A DNA stretch of 64,000 nucleotides from JBHGBM01 sp041946965 (GCA_041946965.1 JBHGBM010000008.1:31372-95371); one strand, 5' to 3'; shown: positions 54,104 to 63,166, numbered from the stretch's first letter. The notes: generated by a model not told the origin, from the sequence alone. Numbers and translations are program-made.

Positions 54104-54135
54104 ATTATAGGACAATAAGCGCTGTTTATCCTATA
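54104..54135 (-). promoter_or_regulatory. rex operon promoter overlapped by a near-palindrome
   Basis: A perfect TATAAT on the minus strand (54104-54109) has no good -35. A 30-bp near-palindrome (54106-54135; arms TATAGGA... / ...TCCTATA with centre GCGC, three mismatched pairs) covers the -10 to -35 region. A repressor bound here would block RNA polymerase. It differs from the usual Rex site with TTGTGA arms, so the binding factor is unproven. Confidence 0.6.
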
Positions 54136-54169
54136 TAGATATTAGCTGCACATTGTGGAAATTTCCAAC

Positions 54170-54439
54170 TTACCGGGAAATGGTTCGCGTATTGAGGTGG
54201 GAATCGAGCAGGGAGCGCATCTTGGGGGCATCCACGTTATGGTATACGGACCCGTCAAAGACCAGGGTGGGGGCTTTGCCGCACATCCCGTCGCAGAGGT
54301 GTCCCATGGGCCGCACGGAGGCGGAAACCTCATGACGGGTCAGGAATTCGTTGATGATGCGGAGGTTCTCGGCATTGCCCGCCTTGAAGCACGCCCTGCC
54401 CATACAGACGAAGATGTTATGGTCGAATCGAGAATTCAT
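54170..54439 (-). CDS. [2Fe-2S] thioredoxin-like ferredoxin (NuoE-C-like)
   Basis: 89 residues from the ATG at 54439; a TTG at 54451 would add four. Cys pattern FVCMGRACFKAGN, then HLCDGMCGKAPTLVF, typical of thioredoxin-fold [2Fe-2S] ferredoxins that appear with NADH-linked complexes. It lies 76 bp upstream of rex on the same strand. A 24-bp interrupted palindrome spans its start codon. It may act as electron carrier for the Hdr-Flx complex. Confidence 0.78.
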   Translation of the reverse strand: MNSRFDHNIFVCMGRACFKAGNAENLRIINEFLTRHEVSASVRPMGHLCDGMCGKAPTLVFDGSVYHNVDAPKMRSLLDSHLNTRTISR

Positions 54440-54448
54440 TCTCGATTC
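54425..54448. promoter_or_regulatory. 24-bp palindrome over the ferredoxin start codon
   Basis: Perfect 11-bp arms GAATCGAGAAT and ATTCTCGATTC separated by two bases. The start ATG of the ferredoxin lies at its centre. It may be an operator, or an RNA hairpin that hides the start codon. Confidence 0.55.
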
Positions 54449-54459
54449 CAATGTAACAC

Positions 54460-54813
54460 TTAAACCAACGCCTGGCGCTCGATTTCGGCAACTTCCGCGG
54501 CGTGCCGCTCCAGGTCTTCCTCAGAAAGAGTCACGAGGGGCTTTTCCATGTCCGCTCCGGTCTCGATCATCTCGCGCAGGTGCACGGCCGCGATGCGCGC
54601 GCACCACGGGTCGGCCAACGCGCGCCCCTGTTGGCGGCTGAGCGCCACCAGCCCCGCATGGGGCATGGCGATGGTCTTGCTCTCGCGGGCGCCCTCGCGC
54701 TCCAGCAGGAAGCGCACGTCCACGGTGTCGCTGTGGCGGGGCGCGATGCCCGTCTGGAGCCCCCCGAACCGGACCTGGTACGGTCCTGCCTGGAAGTCGC
54801 GGAAATTCAGCAT
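54460..54813 (-). CDS. Hypothetical protein
   Basis: 117 residues from the ATG at 54813. It is probably cytosolic, with a beta-rich N-terminal half (YQVRFGGLQTGIAPRHSDTV, VDVRFLLER) and a helical C-terminal half rich in Glu (LSEEDLERHAAEVAEIERQ). No known motif. Only 17 bp separate it from the divergent phosphatase gene, and it precedes the ferredoxin on the same strand with a 20-bp gap. Confidence 0.65.
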   Translation of the reverse strand: MLNFRDFQAGPYQVRFGGLQTGIAPRHSDTVDVRFLLEREGARESKTIAMPHAGLVALSRQQGRALADPWCARIAAVHLREMIETGADMEKPLVTLSEEDLERHAAEVAEIERQALV

Positions 54814-54830
54814 TAGAGCTATCTTACAAT

Positions 54831-55595
54831 GTGGACTACGAACGCGAACTGGAATGTGCCCGGGAAGCGGCCGCCCGCGCCGGAGAGATCGCTCTGCGCT
54901 ACGCGGGGCAGATCGCTTTCGACGCCAAATCCGACGCCTCACCGGTGACCGCAGCCGACCGCGCCTGTGAATCCGCCATCGCCGGATTGTTGGAAGAGTT
55001 CTTCCCCGATGACGGCCTGCTGGGCGAAGAAGGCACGGAAAAGCCCGCTCCCAGCGGCCGGCGCTGGATCATCGACCCGATCGACGGCACGCGCGATTTC
55101 ATACGCGGCAATCCCACCTGGGCGGTCCTCATCGCGCTCGAAGACTGCGGCGACGTGGTGATGGGCGTAGCCAACGTGGCGGCCATGGGGGAGATGTATC
55201 ACGGCGTGCGAGGGGCCGGGGCCTTCGTCAACGGCGAACCGCTCCGCGCGTCTTCGTGCGCCTCGGTCGAGGATGCCTTGCTGGCCATAGACGCCTTCCG
55301 CGACTTGTACCGCTACCCCTTCGCCGGCGCGCTCGCCGCCCTGTGGCCGCGGTTCTGGGGGCTGCGCGCGATGGGCGGCTGCTACGACGCCCTGATGGTC
55401 GCGCGCGGCCGCTTCGACCTGTTCTTTCAGACCGCGGGAAAACCCTGGGACTTCGCCGCGCTGAAGATCATCGCCGAGGAGGCCGGGGCGCGCTACTTCG
55501 ATTTCGAGGGGCGCAACACCATTTACGGCCGCAACGCGGTGTTCGCCGCCCCGGGTCTCGAAGGTGAAGCCCGCCGCCTGCTCGGCCTGCGTTAA
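54831..55595 (+). CDS. Inositol-monophosphatase family phosphatase (HisN-like)
   Basis: 254 residues from a GTG. Metal-site motifs are GEEGTEKP (Glu), WIIDPIDGTRDFIRGNP (Asp-x-x-Asp-Gly-Thr) and GKPWDFAALKIIAEEAGA (C-terminal Asp). The DFIRGNP variant resembles histidinol-phosphatases of the HisN type. It would hydrolyse a small phosphate ester. TACAAT abuts the GTG, so transcription probably begins inside the first codons unless another promoter is used. Confidence 0.86.
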   Translation: MDYERELECAREAAARAGEIALRYAGQIAFDAKSDASPVTAADRACESAIAGLLEEFFPDDGLLGEEGTEKPAPSGRRWIIDPIDGTRDFIRGNPTWAVLIALEDCGDVVMGVANVAAMGEMYHGVRGAGAFVNGEPLRASSCASVEDALLAIDAFRDLYRYPFAGALAALWPRFWGLRAMGGCYDALMVARGRFDLFFQTAGKPWDFAALKIIAEEAGARYFDFEGRNTIYGRNAVFAAPGLEGEARRLLGLR

Positions 55596-55604
55596 CATGA
55601 GGGC

Positions 55605-56771
55605 TTGAAGACCGCTTTTCTCGCTCTGCTCCTGGCGTCCGCCCTGCCCGCCACGGAACTGGTGACGGGCGCCATGCTGGGCCGGCGCTACGACCAGCGC
55701 GCCTTCTACCTCCGTGAGACGCCCTCGGGCGAGTTCCGCAAAACCTACTCCGGCCGTGAATACCGCCGCGAAGCCCAAGGCAAGCTCATGAACCTGCGGC
55801 TGGCCCAGGCTCTGTTCCACGACGAGTGGATGAGGGAGCAGCCCTTCGACCCCGCCCGCAACACCGATGCCGTGATCGCCGCGCTCGACTTCTACAAGCG
55901 TCATGGCGTGCTGATGATCAACGTCAGCCTCCAGGGCGGGCAGGCGGGCTACGATCTCAAAGTCAACGGCGTGGACCGCCAGAACGGCTACCGCTACGGC
56001 CGTGAAAAAGGCACCCATGTCAGCGCCTTCCGCCCCGACGGCTCGCTCAAGTCCGAATGGCTGGCGCGCCTGGACCGTCTGCTCAAGGCCGCGGACCAGC
56101 GCGGCATGATCGTCAACGTGATGTATTTTTACCAGGGCCAGGACGAGGTGTTCGATTCCACCGGGGCCATCCATGCCGCCGCGCGCAACATCACCGACTG
56201 GCTGGTGGCGAACAACCACCGCAACATCCTGATCGATCTCGCCAACGAATACGACCTGGCCGGCGCCGACCGGTGGGACTTCGCCGGTTACATCCCGCAG
56301 CACGTGATCCCCCTGATCGACGAAGTTCGCTCCCGCTTCCGGCACGCGGGCTGGACCGCTCCGGTCAGCGTTTCGAGCGACGGGCGCATGCGGTACCCCG
56401 AATCGCTTATCGGACAGGTGGACGTGGTGCTGATCCACGGCAACAACCGCAACCCGGAACAGAAGGCGCGCCGCGCGGCGGAGTTGAAGAACGTCTCCCG
56501 CCCGGTGCTCATGAACGAAGACGACAACGGCCGCGCCACCACGCTGGAGAACCTGAAAAACGAGCTCGCCAGTTGCGACGCTCTGTTTCACGGAGCCGCC
56601 GGATGGGGATACATGCCATGGGTCCAGGCCCAGCGCTTCCCGTTCCGCTACATGCCGGCCGCCGCCGCCCAGGTGCGCGACGACCTGCCCGAGAAAGAGC
56701 GCGACCTGGTCTATTTCCACGCCGTGCTCGACCATATCGCTTCACTGACGCTTAGGAAGGCGCCCGACTAA
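55605..56771 (+). CDS. Secreted GH5-like glycoside hydrolase
   Basis: 388 residues from a TTG. Signal peptide MKTAFLALLLASALP. A TIM-barrel hydrolase is suggested by ILIDLANEYDLAG (acid/base Asn-Glu) and RPVLMNEDDNG (nucleophile Glu), with the His-bearing VVLIHGNNRNP between. Identity within the clan is uncertain. Ten bases after the HisN-like gene, so co-transcribed. The next gene starts directly at its stop. Confidence 0.72.
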   Translation: MKTAFLALLLASALPATELVTGAMLGRRYDQRAFYLRETPSGEFRKTYSGREYRREAQGKLMNLRLAQALFHDEWMREQPFDPARNTDAVIAALDFYKRHGVLMINVSLQGGQAGYDLKVNGVDRQNGYRYGREKGTHVSAFRPDGSLKSEWLARLDRLLKAADQRGMIVNVMYFYQGQDEVFDSTGAIHAAARNITDWLVANNHRNILIDLANEYDLAGADRWDFAGYIPQHVIPLIDEVRSRFRHAGWTAPVSVSSDGRMRYPESLIGQVDVVLIHGNNRNPEQKARRAAELKNVSRPVLMNEDDNGRATTLENLKNELASCDALFHGAAGWGYMPWVQAQRFPFRYMPAAAAQVRDDLPEKERDLVYFHAVLDHIASLTLRKAPD

Positions 56772-57800
56772 ATGCGCATCGCTCAACTCATCGCTCCACA
56801 CCAGTTTGAGATCGTCGACGAACCGCTGCCGGACCCCGGTCCGGGAGAGGTCCAGGTCCGCATCGAGCATGTGGGCATCTGCGGCTCGGATCTGCATTCG
56901 TACTCCGAAGGGGCGGTGGGCGCCACGCCCTCCTCGTTCCCGCTGGTCCTGGGCCATGAACCATCGGGGACGGTCCTGAAGACCGGCCCGGGAGTCACGG
57001 GCTGGCAGCCGGGCGACCGCGCGGCGTTCGAACCGGCTATTTACTGCTACCATTGCGAGCATTGCCTGGCGGGACGCCACAACGTCTGCTCGAACCTGCG
57101 CTTCATGAGCGCGGCGGGAGTGCCGGGCTTTTTCCGGGAGGCCGCGAACATCCCCGTGCGCAGCCTGCAATCCCTCCCGCCCTCGCTTCCGCTGCGCGAT
57201 GCCGTCCTGATCGAACCGCTCTCGGTGGTGCTGCACTCGATGAAGTTCATCGATCTGCGCATCGGCGAAGACGTGGCGGTGTTCGGCGCCGGACCCATCG
57301 GGCTCATGACCGTGATCTGCGTGAAACTCGCGGGTGCGAGACGCGTGTGGAGCGTGGAACCGGTGGCGCACCGCAGGGAGATGGCGCTCGCCGCGGGCGC
57401 CGATTGCGCGATCGACCCAAACGCCGCCGATCCCGTCAAGACCATCCGGGCGGAGACGGGCGGGCGCGGCGTGGACGCCGTGGTGGATTGCGCCGCGCAG
57501 GGCAACTCCATAAACCAGTGCGTGCACGTGGTGCGGCCCGCCGGGCGCTTTGTGCTCACCGGGATTCCCTCCGGCGTTCTCACACCGCTTGAGATCTCGC
57601 CGCTGCGGATGAACGAGATCACGCTCTACAACGTACGGCGCTCCAATCACAACTCGGATGCGGCGCTGGACCTGATTGTGGCCCATCACGCGCGTTTCGC
57701 CCCCATGATTACGCACGAGTTTCCGCTCGAGCGCATCGGGGACGCTTTCGCCGTGAACGAGCGCTACAACGACGGGGCCGGCAAAATCGTGATCGGATAG
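56772..57800 (+). CDS. Zinc-dependent alcohol/polyol dehydrogenase (MDR family)
   Basis: 342 residues. Catalytic zinc residues are in GICGSDLHSY, LGHEPSG and IEPLSVVLHS. The structural zinc lobe YCYHCEHCLAGRHNVC has four Cys. The Rossmann motif is AVFGAGPIGLMTV. Related to sorbitol and threonine dehydrogenases. ATG follows the preceding TAA with no gap. Likely acts on a sugar released by the hydrolase. Confidence 0.9.
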   Translation: MRIAQLIAPHQFEIVDEPLPDPGPGEVQVRIEHVGICGSDLHSYSEGAVGATPSSFPLVLGHEPSGTVLKTGPGVTGWQPGDRAAFEPAIYCYHCEHCLAGRHNVCSNLRFMSAAGVPGFFREAANIPVRSLQSLPPSLPLRDAVLIEPLSVVLHSMKFIDLRIGEDVAVFGAGPIGLMTVICVKLAGARRVWSVEPVAHRREMALAAGADCAIDPNAADPVKTIRAETGGRGVDAVVDCAAQGNSINQCVHVVRPAGRFVLTGIPSGVLTPLEISPLRMNEITLYNVRRSNHNSDAALDLIVAHHARFAPMITHEFPLERIGDAFAVNERYNDGAGKIVIG

Positions 57801-57838
57801 CGGCGTTTTGCGGTATTCTGCGTGACGGAGTATCGCAA

Positions 57839-60610
57839 ATGGTACGTGTCGCTTGTTCGTTCGCACTGCTGGCAGCCGCCGTGACGGCTCAAACGCCGGA
57901 TGCCACCGTCAGCATCCGTGTCCGCTTCGGCGTGACCGATACGCAGGCCCGGCGGTGGGACGGCTCCGTTGCCGTTGCCGGCGGCGAGTTGCGCGCCCTG
58001 CGCAACTGGCATCCGCGCCCCGGCGACGAGATATCCGCAAGCGCCTGGAAACTGGCCACGCGGCGCGGCGTTAATTTCAACTTGCGGCCCTGGGAGGTGC
58101 AGCGCCTCAAAGCGCCCGTGCCGTACTTCCTCATCCCCGGCGTGATCGTGGACGTGAGGGCTTCGAGCGGCACGCGGCTCAGCTTCCGCACCGCGCAGGG
58201 CAACTTCGAGGTGATGCCCGCCTCCATCCCTCCCGGCGCGCCGGCCCCCGCGCTTAACGGCGCGGTGGTTGTGGAACGGGTGCCCGCGGCTGAGACCCTC
58301 TCCGGCGCCGGATACCAGAGCGACTTTGGAGCGGCGCTGGGCGGCAAGGGCGAAGTCTGGGCGGCGTGGGTGGCCTACCGCGACAAGGGCAACGAGATCT
58401 TCGCGCGGCGGCACGACGGCGCGGCCTGGTCCGCCCCCCACAAGGTGACGGAAAAGCCTTCCGACGTGTTCCTGGCTAAGCTCGGCCGCGACGGCCGCGG
58501 CGGCGTGTGGGCGATCTGGTCGGATCAGGTCAACGGCAACTTCGATCTCTACGGCCGCCGCTTCGACGGGCGCGCATGGAGCGGAGTGGAACGCCTCACC
58601 ACCGATCCGCAGCCGGACGTGTACCACAACGTCGCCACCGACTCGAACGGCAATCTCTGGGTGGTGTGGCAGGGCTTTCGCAACGGCCGGTCCGACGTTT
58701 TCGCGCGCCGCTACGACGGCGCGGGCTGGTCGCCCGAGGAGCGCCTCTCCGCCTCCAGCGCCAACGACTGGGAACCGGCCATCGCCGCCGACCGGCAGGG
58801 CCGGGTCTACGTCGCCTGGGACACCTACGACAAGGGAAACTACGACGTGGTGATGCGCCGCTGGGCCGGGGGTTCCTGGAGCGAGGAGATCCCCGCCGCC
58901 AACACGCCCAAGTACGAGGCCCACGTCTCGCTCGCCTGCGACGGCCAGAACCGGCTGTGGGCGGCCTGGAACGAGAGCGGCTTCGAGTGGGGCAAGGACA
59001 CGGGCTTCCTGCTGCGCAAGCAGGGCACGCGGCTCTACGCCTGGCGCAACATGGGCGTCGCGGTCTGGAACGGCAGCGCCTGGCAGGAGCCTGCCGACAT
59101 CAACGCGTCGCTGCCGGAGGAGTTGACGGGTTACAACGATTTCCCCATCCTGCACGCCGACGACCTGGGGCGCGTGTGGCTCGCCTTCCGCCATCGCACC
59201 CTGCGAATCCGCGACACGGAAAGCGACGCTCCAGCCCACCGGGGCGCCTGGGAATTGTTCGCCACCACGTGCGCGGGCAACGGATGGACCATCCCCATCC
59301 CGCTGCCTTTCAGCCAGAGCCGCATGGACGCGCGCGCGGGTTTGGCCTCCGACGGGCGCGGGGCCCTGTGGGCCGTGTACCCGACCGACAACCGCGATTT
59401 CGAGGAGTTCCTGTTCGAGCGCGGCGAAGTGCATGCCGGCCGCCTCGCGCTGCCGCAGGGCCTGGCCGCTCCGGCGCTGGCCGCACGCCACGTACCGGAA
59501 CTGGCAGCCGTCGTCATGCACCCCAGCGAGCCCCAGGATCTCTCCCGCATTCGCGGCTACGTGGTGCGCAGCGGGGGCAAAGAGTACCGCATCTGGCGCG
59601 GCGACGTGCACCGCCACACCGAGTTCTCCATGGACGGCAACAACGACGGCACGCTCCAGCAGTGCTACCGCTACGCGCTGGACGCCGCCTCGCTCGACTT
59701 CATGGGCGTTTCCGATCACAACGGCATGGGCGGACCCGACGTGGAGTACATCAACTGGCTCATGCAGCAGATGGCGGACGTGTTCATGCTGCCGCGCGTC
59801 TTCTCGCCGCTGTATGCCTACGAGCGCAGCGTGGGCTATCCCAACGGCCACCGCAACGTGCTGTTCGCCTCGCGCGGCAACCCCACGCTGCCCATCCCCC
59901 CGGCGGAACAGAAGGCCAAAGCGGGCGCCGCGGCCCTGTTCGACTACCTGAAGCGGATGGGCGGCATCGCCATCTCCCACACCTCGGCGAGCAGCATGGG
60001 CACCGACTGGCGCGACAACGATGCCGCCGTCGAGCCGCTGGTCGAAATCTACCAGGGCGACCGCGTCTCCGCCGAATATGAAGGAGCGCCCAAGGCGGCC
60101 TACGGCCCGCTGCCCTACTCGGCGCCGGGCGGCTTCCGTCCCGCAGGTTACGTATGGAACGCGTGGGCCAAGGGCTACAAGCTGGGCGTGCAGGCCAGCT
60201 CCGACCATCTCTCGACCCACATCTCCTACGCCTGCACGATGGCCCCGGAGCTGACCCGCTCCGCGCTGCTCGACGCCATGCGCCGCCGCCACTCCTACGG
60301 CGCCACCGACAACATTATTCTCGACTACCGGCTGCAATCGGCGGGACGCGAGTACCTGCAAGGCGACATCGTTGAGGACGCGCGCGACGTGCGGCTGGAG
60401 GTGAAAGTCATCGGCACCGCGCCCGTGCGGCAGATCGACGTGATCCGGAACAACGCGTTCCTGCATAACCGCCAGCCCATGCAGCGCGACGTCGCTTTCA
60501 GCTTCGTGGATGCCGCACCCCTAACGGGAGAGAGTTACTACTACGTCCGCGTGATCCAGGCCGACGACCAGATGGCCTGGTCCTCGCCGGTGTGGGTGCG
60601 GCGCAAGTAG
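57839..60610 (+). CDS. Secreted propeller plus PHP-type metallo-hydrolase
   Basis: 923 residues. Signal peptide MVRVACSFALLAAAVTA. Residues about 160-400 hold repeats of the form FARRYDGAGW...VAWDTYDKG, a sialidase-like propeller. Residues about 585-850 carry a PHP-like core: WRGDVHRHTEFSMDG, GVSDHNGMGG, ISHTSASSMG and VQASSDHLSTH, giving a set of His and Asp ligands for two or three metals. Such PHP/DUF3604-like proteins are putative phosphoesterases. A GGAG is eight bases before the ATG. Confidence 0.75.
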   Translation: MVRVACSFALLAAAVTAQTPDATVSIRVRFGVTDTQARRWDGSVAVAGGELRALRNWHPRPGDEISASAWKLATRRGVNFNLRPWEVQRLKAPVPYFLIPGVIVDVRASSGTRLSFRTAQGNFEVMPASIPPGAPAPALNGAVVVERVPAAETLSGAGYQSDFGAALGGKGEVWAAWVAYRDKGNEIFARRHDGAAWSAPHKVTEKPSDVFLAKLGRDGRGGVWAIWSDQVNGNFDLYGRRFDGRAWSGVERLTTDPQPDVYHNVATDSNGNLWVVWQGFRNGRSDVFARRYDGAGWSPEERLSASSANDWEPAIAADRQGRVYVAWDTYDKGNYDVVMRRWAGGSWSEEIPAANTPKYEAHVSLACDGQNRLWAAWNESGFEWGKDTGFLLRKQGTRLYAWRNMGVAVWNGSAWQEPADINASLPEELTGYNDFPILHADDLGRVWLAFRHRTLRIRDTESDAPAHRGAWELFATTCAGNGWTIPIPLPFSQSRMDARAGLASDGRGALWAVYPTDNRDFEEFLFERGEVHAGRLALPQGLAAPALAARHVPELAAVVMHPSEPQDLSRIRGYVVRSGGKEYRIWRGDVHRHTEFSMDGNNDGTLQQCYRYALDAASLDFMGVSDHNGMGGPDVEYINWLMQQMADVFMLPRVFSPLYAYERSVGYPNGHRNVLFASRGNPTLPIPPAEQKAKAGAAALFDYLKRMGGIAISHTSASSMGTDWRDNDAAVEPLVEIYQGDRVSAEYEGAPKAAYGPLPYSAPGGFRPAGYVWNAWAKGYKLGVQASSDHLSTHISYACTMAPELTRSALLDAMRRRHSYGATDNIILDYRLQSAGREYLQGDIVEDARDVRLEVKVIGTAPVRQIDVIRNNAFLHNRQPMQRDVAFSFVDAAPLTGESYYYVRVIQADDQMAWSSPVWVRRK

Positions 60611-60613
60611 CGG

Positions 60614-61372
60614 CTACCACAACATCGCGGCCACGCCCTTGATCCAGAGCTGGCAGCCCAATACGGCCAGCACGAGGCAGATGGCGGTCTTCAGGACCCG
60701 GCCCGGCAGCAGAGTGGCCAGCCGCGCGCCCGCAAAGGCCCCGAACACGCCCCCGGCGGCCAGGTTCGCCAGCATGACGCGATCCATGGTCCCGCCCGCG
60801 GCGTGCGCCGCGCCCGCCACCATGGAGACGACGAACCCGAACATCAGGTCGGTGCCCACCACTTCGGAAGGCGTGAGCCGGCTGAAACGGAACAGCGTGA
60901 CGGTCCCCAGCGCCCCCGCGCCGGCCGACGAGAAGCCCACCTCGAGACCGATGATGGCGCATAGGGCGGCGAGCACGCCGCGGCGTTCTCCGGCGGGCGC
61001 CGGCTGGGTGCGGCGCAGGATCCGAAGCAGGTTGAGGGACGCCGAAACCATCACGATGAAACCCACCGCGGCCAGCACGGCATTGCCGAGGTCTTTCGCG
61101 GCGGCGTTTTGCAGAAGCAGTGATCCGGCCAGCGCGCCCGGAGCGCCGCCCGCGGCCATGGCGCCCAGAATGCGCCAGTTCACCTGCCCGCGCGCGATAT
61201 ACACGGGCACCGCCACGCATTTCACCAGCACCACGAAGGCCAGCGCGGTGCCCACCGCCACCGGCGCGGGCAGTCCCATGTAGAGGATCAGAACGGGAGC
61301 GGTGATCACGCCGCCCCCCACGCCGGTGAGACCGATTGCCACCGCGATCAGAAATCCGAGGATGACAGCCAT
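60614..61372 (-). CDS. TauE/SafE-family sulfite/sulfonate permease
   Basis: 252 residues from the ATG at 61372; an in-frame start at 61399 would put a polar tail before the first helix. Two-fold repeat typical of TauE/SafE: IGLTGVGGGVITAPVL in the N-half and VGFSSAGAGALGTVTL in the C-half, eight or so helices. Placed next to sulfite reductase, so probably moves sulfite, sulfonate or sulfur intermediates. Confidence 0.85.
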   Translation of the reverse strand: MAVILGFLIAVAIGLTGVGGGVITAPVLILYMGLPAPVAVGTALAFVVLVKCVAVPVYIARGQVNWRILGAMAAGGAPGALAGSLLLQNAAAKDLGNAVLAAVGFIVMVSASLNLLRILRRTQPAPAGERRGVLAALCAIIGLEVGFSSAGAGALGTVTLFRFSRLTPSEVVGTDLMFGFVVSMVAGAAHAAGGTMDRVMLANLAAGGVFGAFAGARLATLLPGRVLKTAICLVLAVLGCQLWIKGVAAMLW

Positions 61373-61498
61373 CCGATTTGCGGGCCCAGATCCCCTCACC
61401 GCGCCTTGCGATCGCGGTATTCAATAAGTTTCGGCGAAACGGCCGCCGGTGTCCAGAAGAAGTAGGTGAATTTTCGGCCGCGCCCGGCCGGGCCGCAG

Positions 61499-63136
61499 TT
61501 AAGCCGCCGCCCCAGTGCAAGCCTGCCGCAGCTCCGCTATGCCGGTGCGATGGCAGAAATCGCCGAAAGACTCGCCCGGCAGCCGGTTCCCGGCAAACAG
61601 CGCGAACGCCGGAGCGAGCGTCTCTCCGATGTCGTCCCGGCGCACGTTGGAGGCATACGGCTCGCCGAGCCGCGTCCCGAGCGGCGACCCGCCGAGGTAC
61701 AGCGCGTACATGTCCACGCTCTGGCCGATAATGCCGATCTCGGCCGTGGCGGGCCGCGCGCATCCGTTCGGGCAGCCGGTCATGCGGACCGTGACGGCCA
61801 TGTCGCCGAGCCCCGCGTCGCGCAGCTTTTGCTGGATATCGCGCAGCACTTCGGGCGACACCCGCTCGGCCTCCGTGATGGCCTGCCCGCAGGTGGGCAG
61901 CGCCGGGCAGGCCATCGAATGGCGAAGCACCGGCGGAAGTTCCGCGGCGCCCGCAAACAGGCGTTCCACCGTGCGCCGCCGCGCCTCCGGAATGTGGGCA
62001 AGCAGCAGGTTCTGCTGCGCGGTGAGCCGCACTTCCCCGGCCAGCGGGACGGCCTCGCGCAGCGTCGAGCGCAGTCCGCCGCTGATTCTGCCGTCGAGGA
62101 CCCGCACTCCCAGGAACCAGCGGCCGTCGCCCTGCCGGCGCCAGCCAAGATGGTCGTGCCCGCGGGACCAGGCCACGGGCCTGGGAGCGCGCAGCGTCCT
62201 CCCCACCCGGGCGGCCAGTTCTTCCAGGAACCGCGCCGGGCCCCACTCCTCAAACACGTATTTCAGGCGCGCCAGTTTGCGGTTCGAGCGGTTGCCGAAA
62301 TCGCGATGGATGGTGACGATGGCGCGCACCACGTCGAACAACTGATCCGGATCCACGGTGCAGACCGGGTCGGCCAGCCGCGGGTGCGAGGCCCGTACGC
62401 CCGGGCTGAAACCCAGCCCGCCCCCGGCCAGCACGGTAAAACCTTCCAGCCCGCCCTCCCCGCACAATGGCACGATGCCCACATCGTTCGTGTAGACATC
62501 GATGCAGTTGTCCCCGGGCGCGGCGAACCCGATCTTGAACTTGCGCGGGAGGTAGGCCGGCCCGTACAGCGGCTCTTCGTCCTCCACGGCCTGGGCGGCG
62601 GCGGTCTTCACACCGTCGATCCAGATTTCGTAATACGCGCGCGTGGCGGGCTTGAAGCGTCGCGAGAGATCCAGCGCGTGGCGGTAGACCTCCGCGCGCC
62701 ACTCTCCCGCGAACGGCGCCGGGCATGAGATCACGTTGCGCACCACGTCGCCGCACGCCGCCAGCGTGGTGAGCAGGTTCTCGTTGAGAAGCCGGATCAG
62801 CGGCCGCAGCCGCGTTTTACTCACGCGGTGGAATTGGATGTCCTGGCGGGAGGTGATGCGCATGCTGCCGTCTCCCGCGGTGTCCGCCAGCCCGTCGAGC
62901 GCCAGGTACTGAGCGGGCGTGAGGATGCCGCCCGGAATTCCGACCCGCACCATGGAGCCGGGCACGGCGATGGCGCCGGTCTTGCGCGCGTCACGGTCGT
63001 TCTGCTGGTATGTGCCGTGGAATTTCAGGATCTGAACGGCTTCCCTGGAAAAGGCGCCGTCGACTTCCAACTCTTCCAGAATGCTGCCGCGCAGATGACG
63101 GCTGCCGGTCTTCAACGCTTCCTCGCGAGTGCTCAT
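61499..63136 (-). CDS. Assimilatory sulfite reductase hemoprotein
   Basis: 545 residues. Siroheme-Fe4S4 Cys ligands lie in CPALPTCGQAI and TGCPNGCARP. The N-terminal ITSRQDIQFHRV is the siroheme-binding strand. It is a single chain of SiR type with no flavoprotein partner in the window, so ferredoxin may be the donor. It reduces sulfite to sulfide. A putative promoter (TTGCAT - 18 bp - TAGAGT, 63167-63196) lies in the 91-bp gap upstream, with GGAGGG before the ATG. Confidence 0.93.
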   Translation of the reverse strand: MSTREEALKTGSRHLRGSILEELEVDGAFSREAVQILKFHGTYQQNDRDARKTGAIAVPGSMVRVGIPGGILTPAQYLALDGLADTAGDGSMRITSRQDIQFHRVSKTRLRPLIRLLNENLLTTLAACGDVVRNVISCPAPFAGEWRAEVYRHALDLSRRFKPATRAYYEIWIDGVKTAAAQAVEDEEPLYGPAYLPRKFKIGFAAPGDNCIDVYTNDVGIVPLCGEGGLEGFTVLAGGGLGFSPGVRASHPRLADPVCTVDPDQLFDVVRAIVTIHRDFGNRSNRKLARLKYVFEEWGPARFLEELAARVGRTLRAPRPVAWSRGHDHLGWRRQGDGRWFLGVRVLDGRISGGLRSTLREAVPLAGEVRLTAQQNLLLAHIPEARRRTVERLFAGAAELPPVLRHSMACPALPTCGQAITEAERVSPEVLRDIQQKLRDAGLGDMAVTVRMTGCPNGCARPATAEIGIIGQSVDMYALYLGGSPLGTRLGEPYASNVRRDDIGETLAPAFALFAGNRLPGESFGDFCHRTGIAELRQACTGAAA

Positions 63137-63166
63137 CGGATACCCTTCCCTCCGTGAATTAGATAA

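Noticed and set aside
57764..60466. 900-codon open frame opposite the PHP/propeller gene
   Set aside because: Low-complexity Val/Ala/Gly/His-rich translation typical of antisense frames in high-GC DNA.
61499..63136. Dissimilatory sulfite reductase (DsrAB)
   Set aside because: Single 545-residue chain with assimilatory-type cluster motifs and no dsrB or dsrC beside it.
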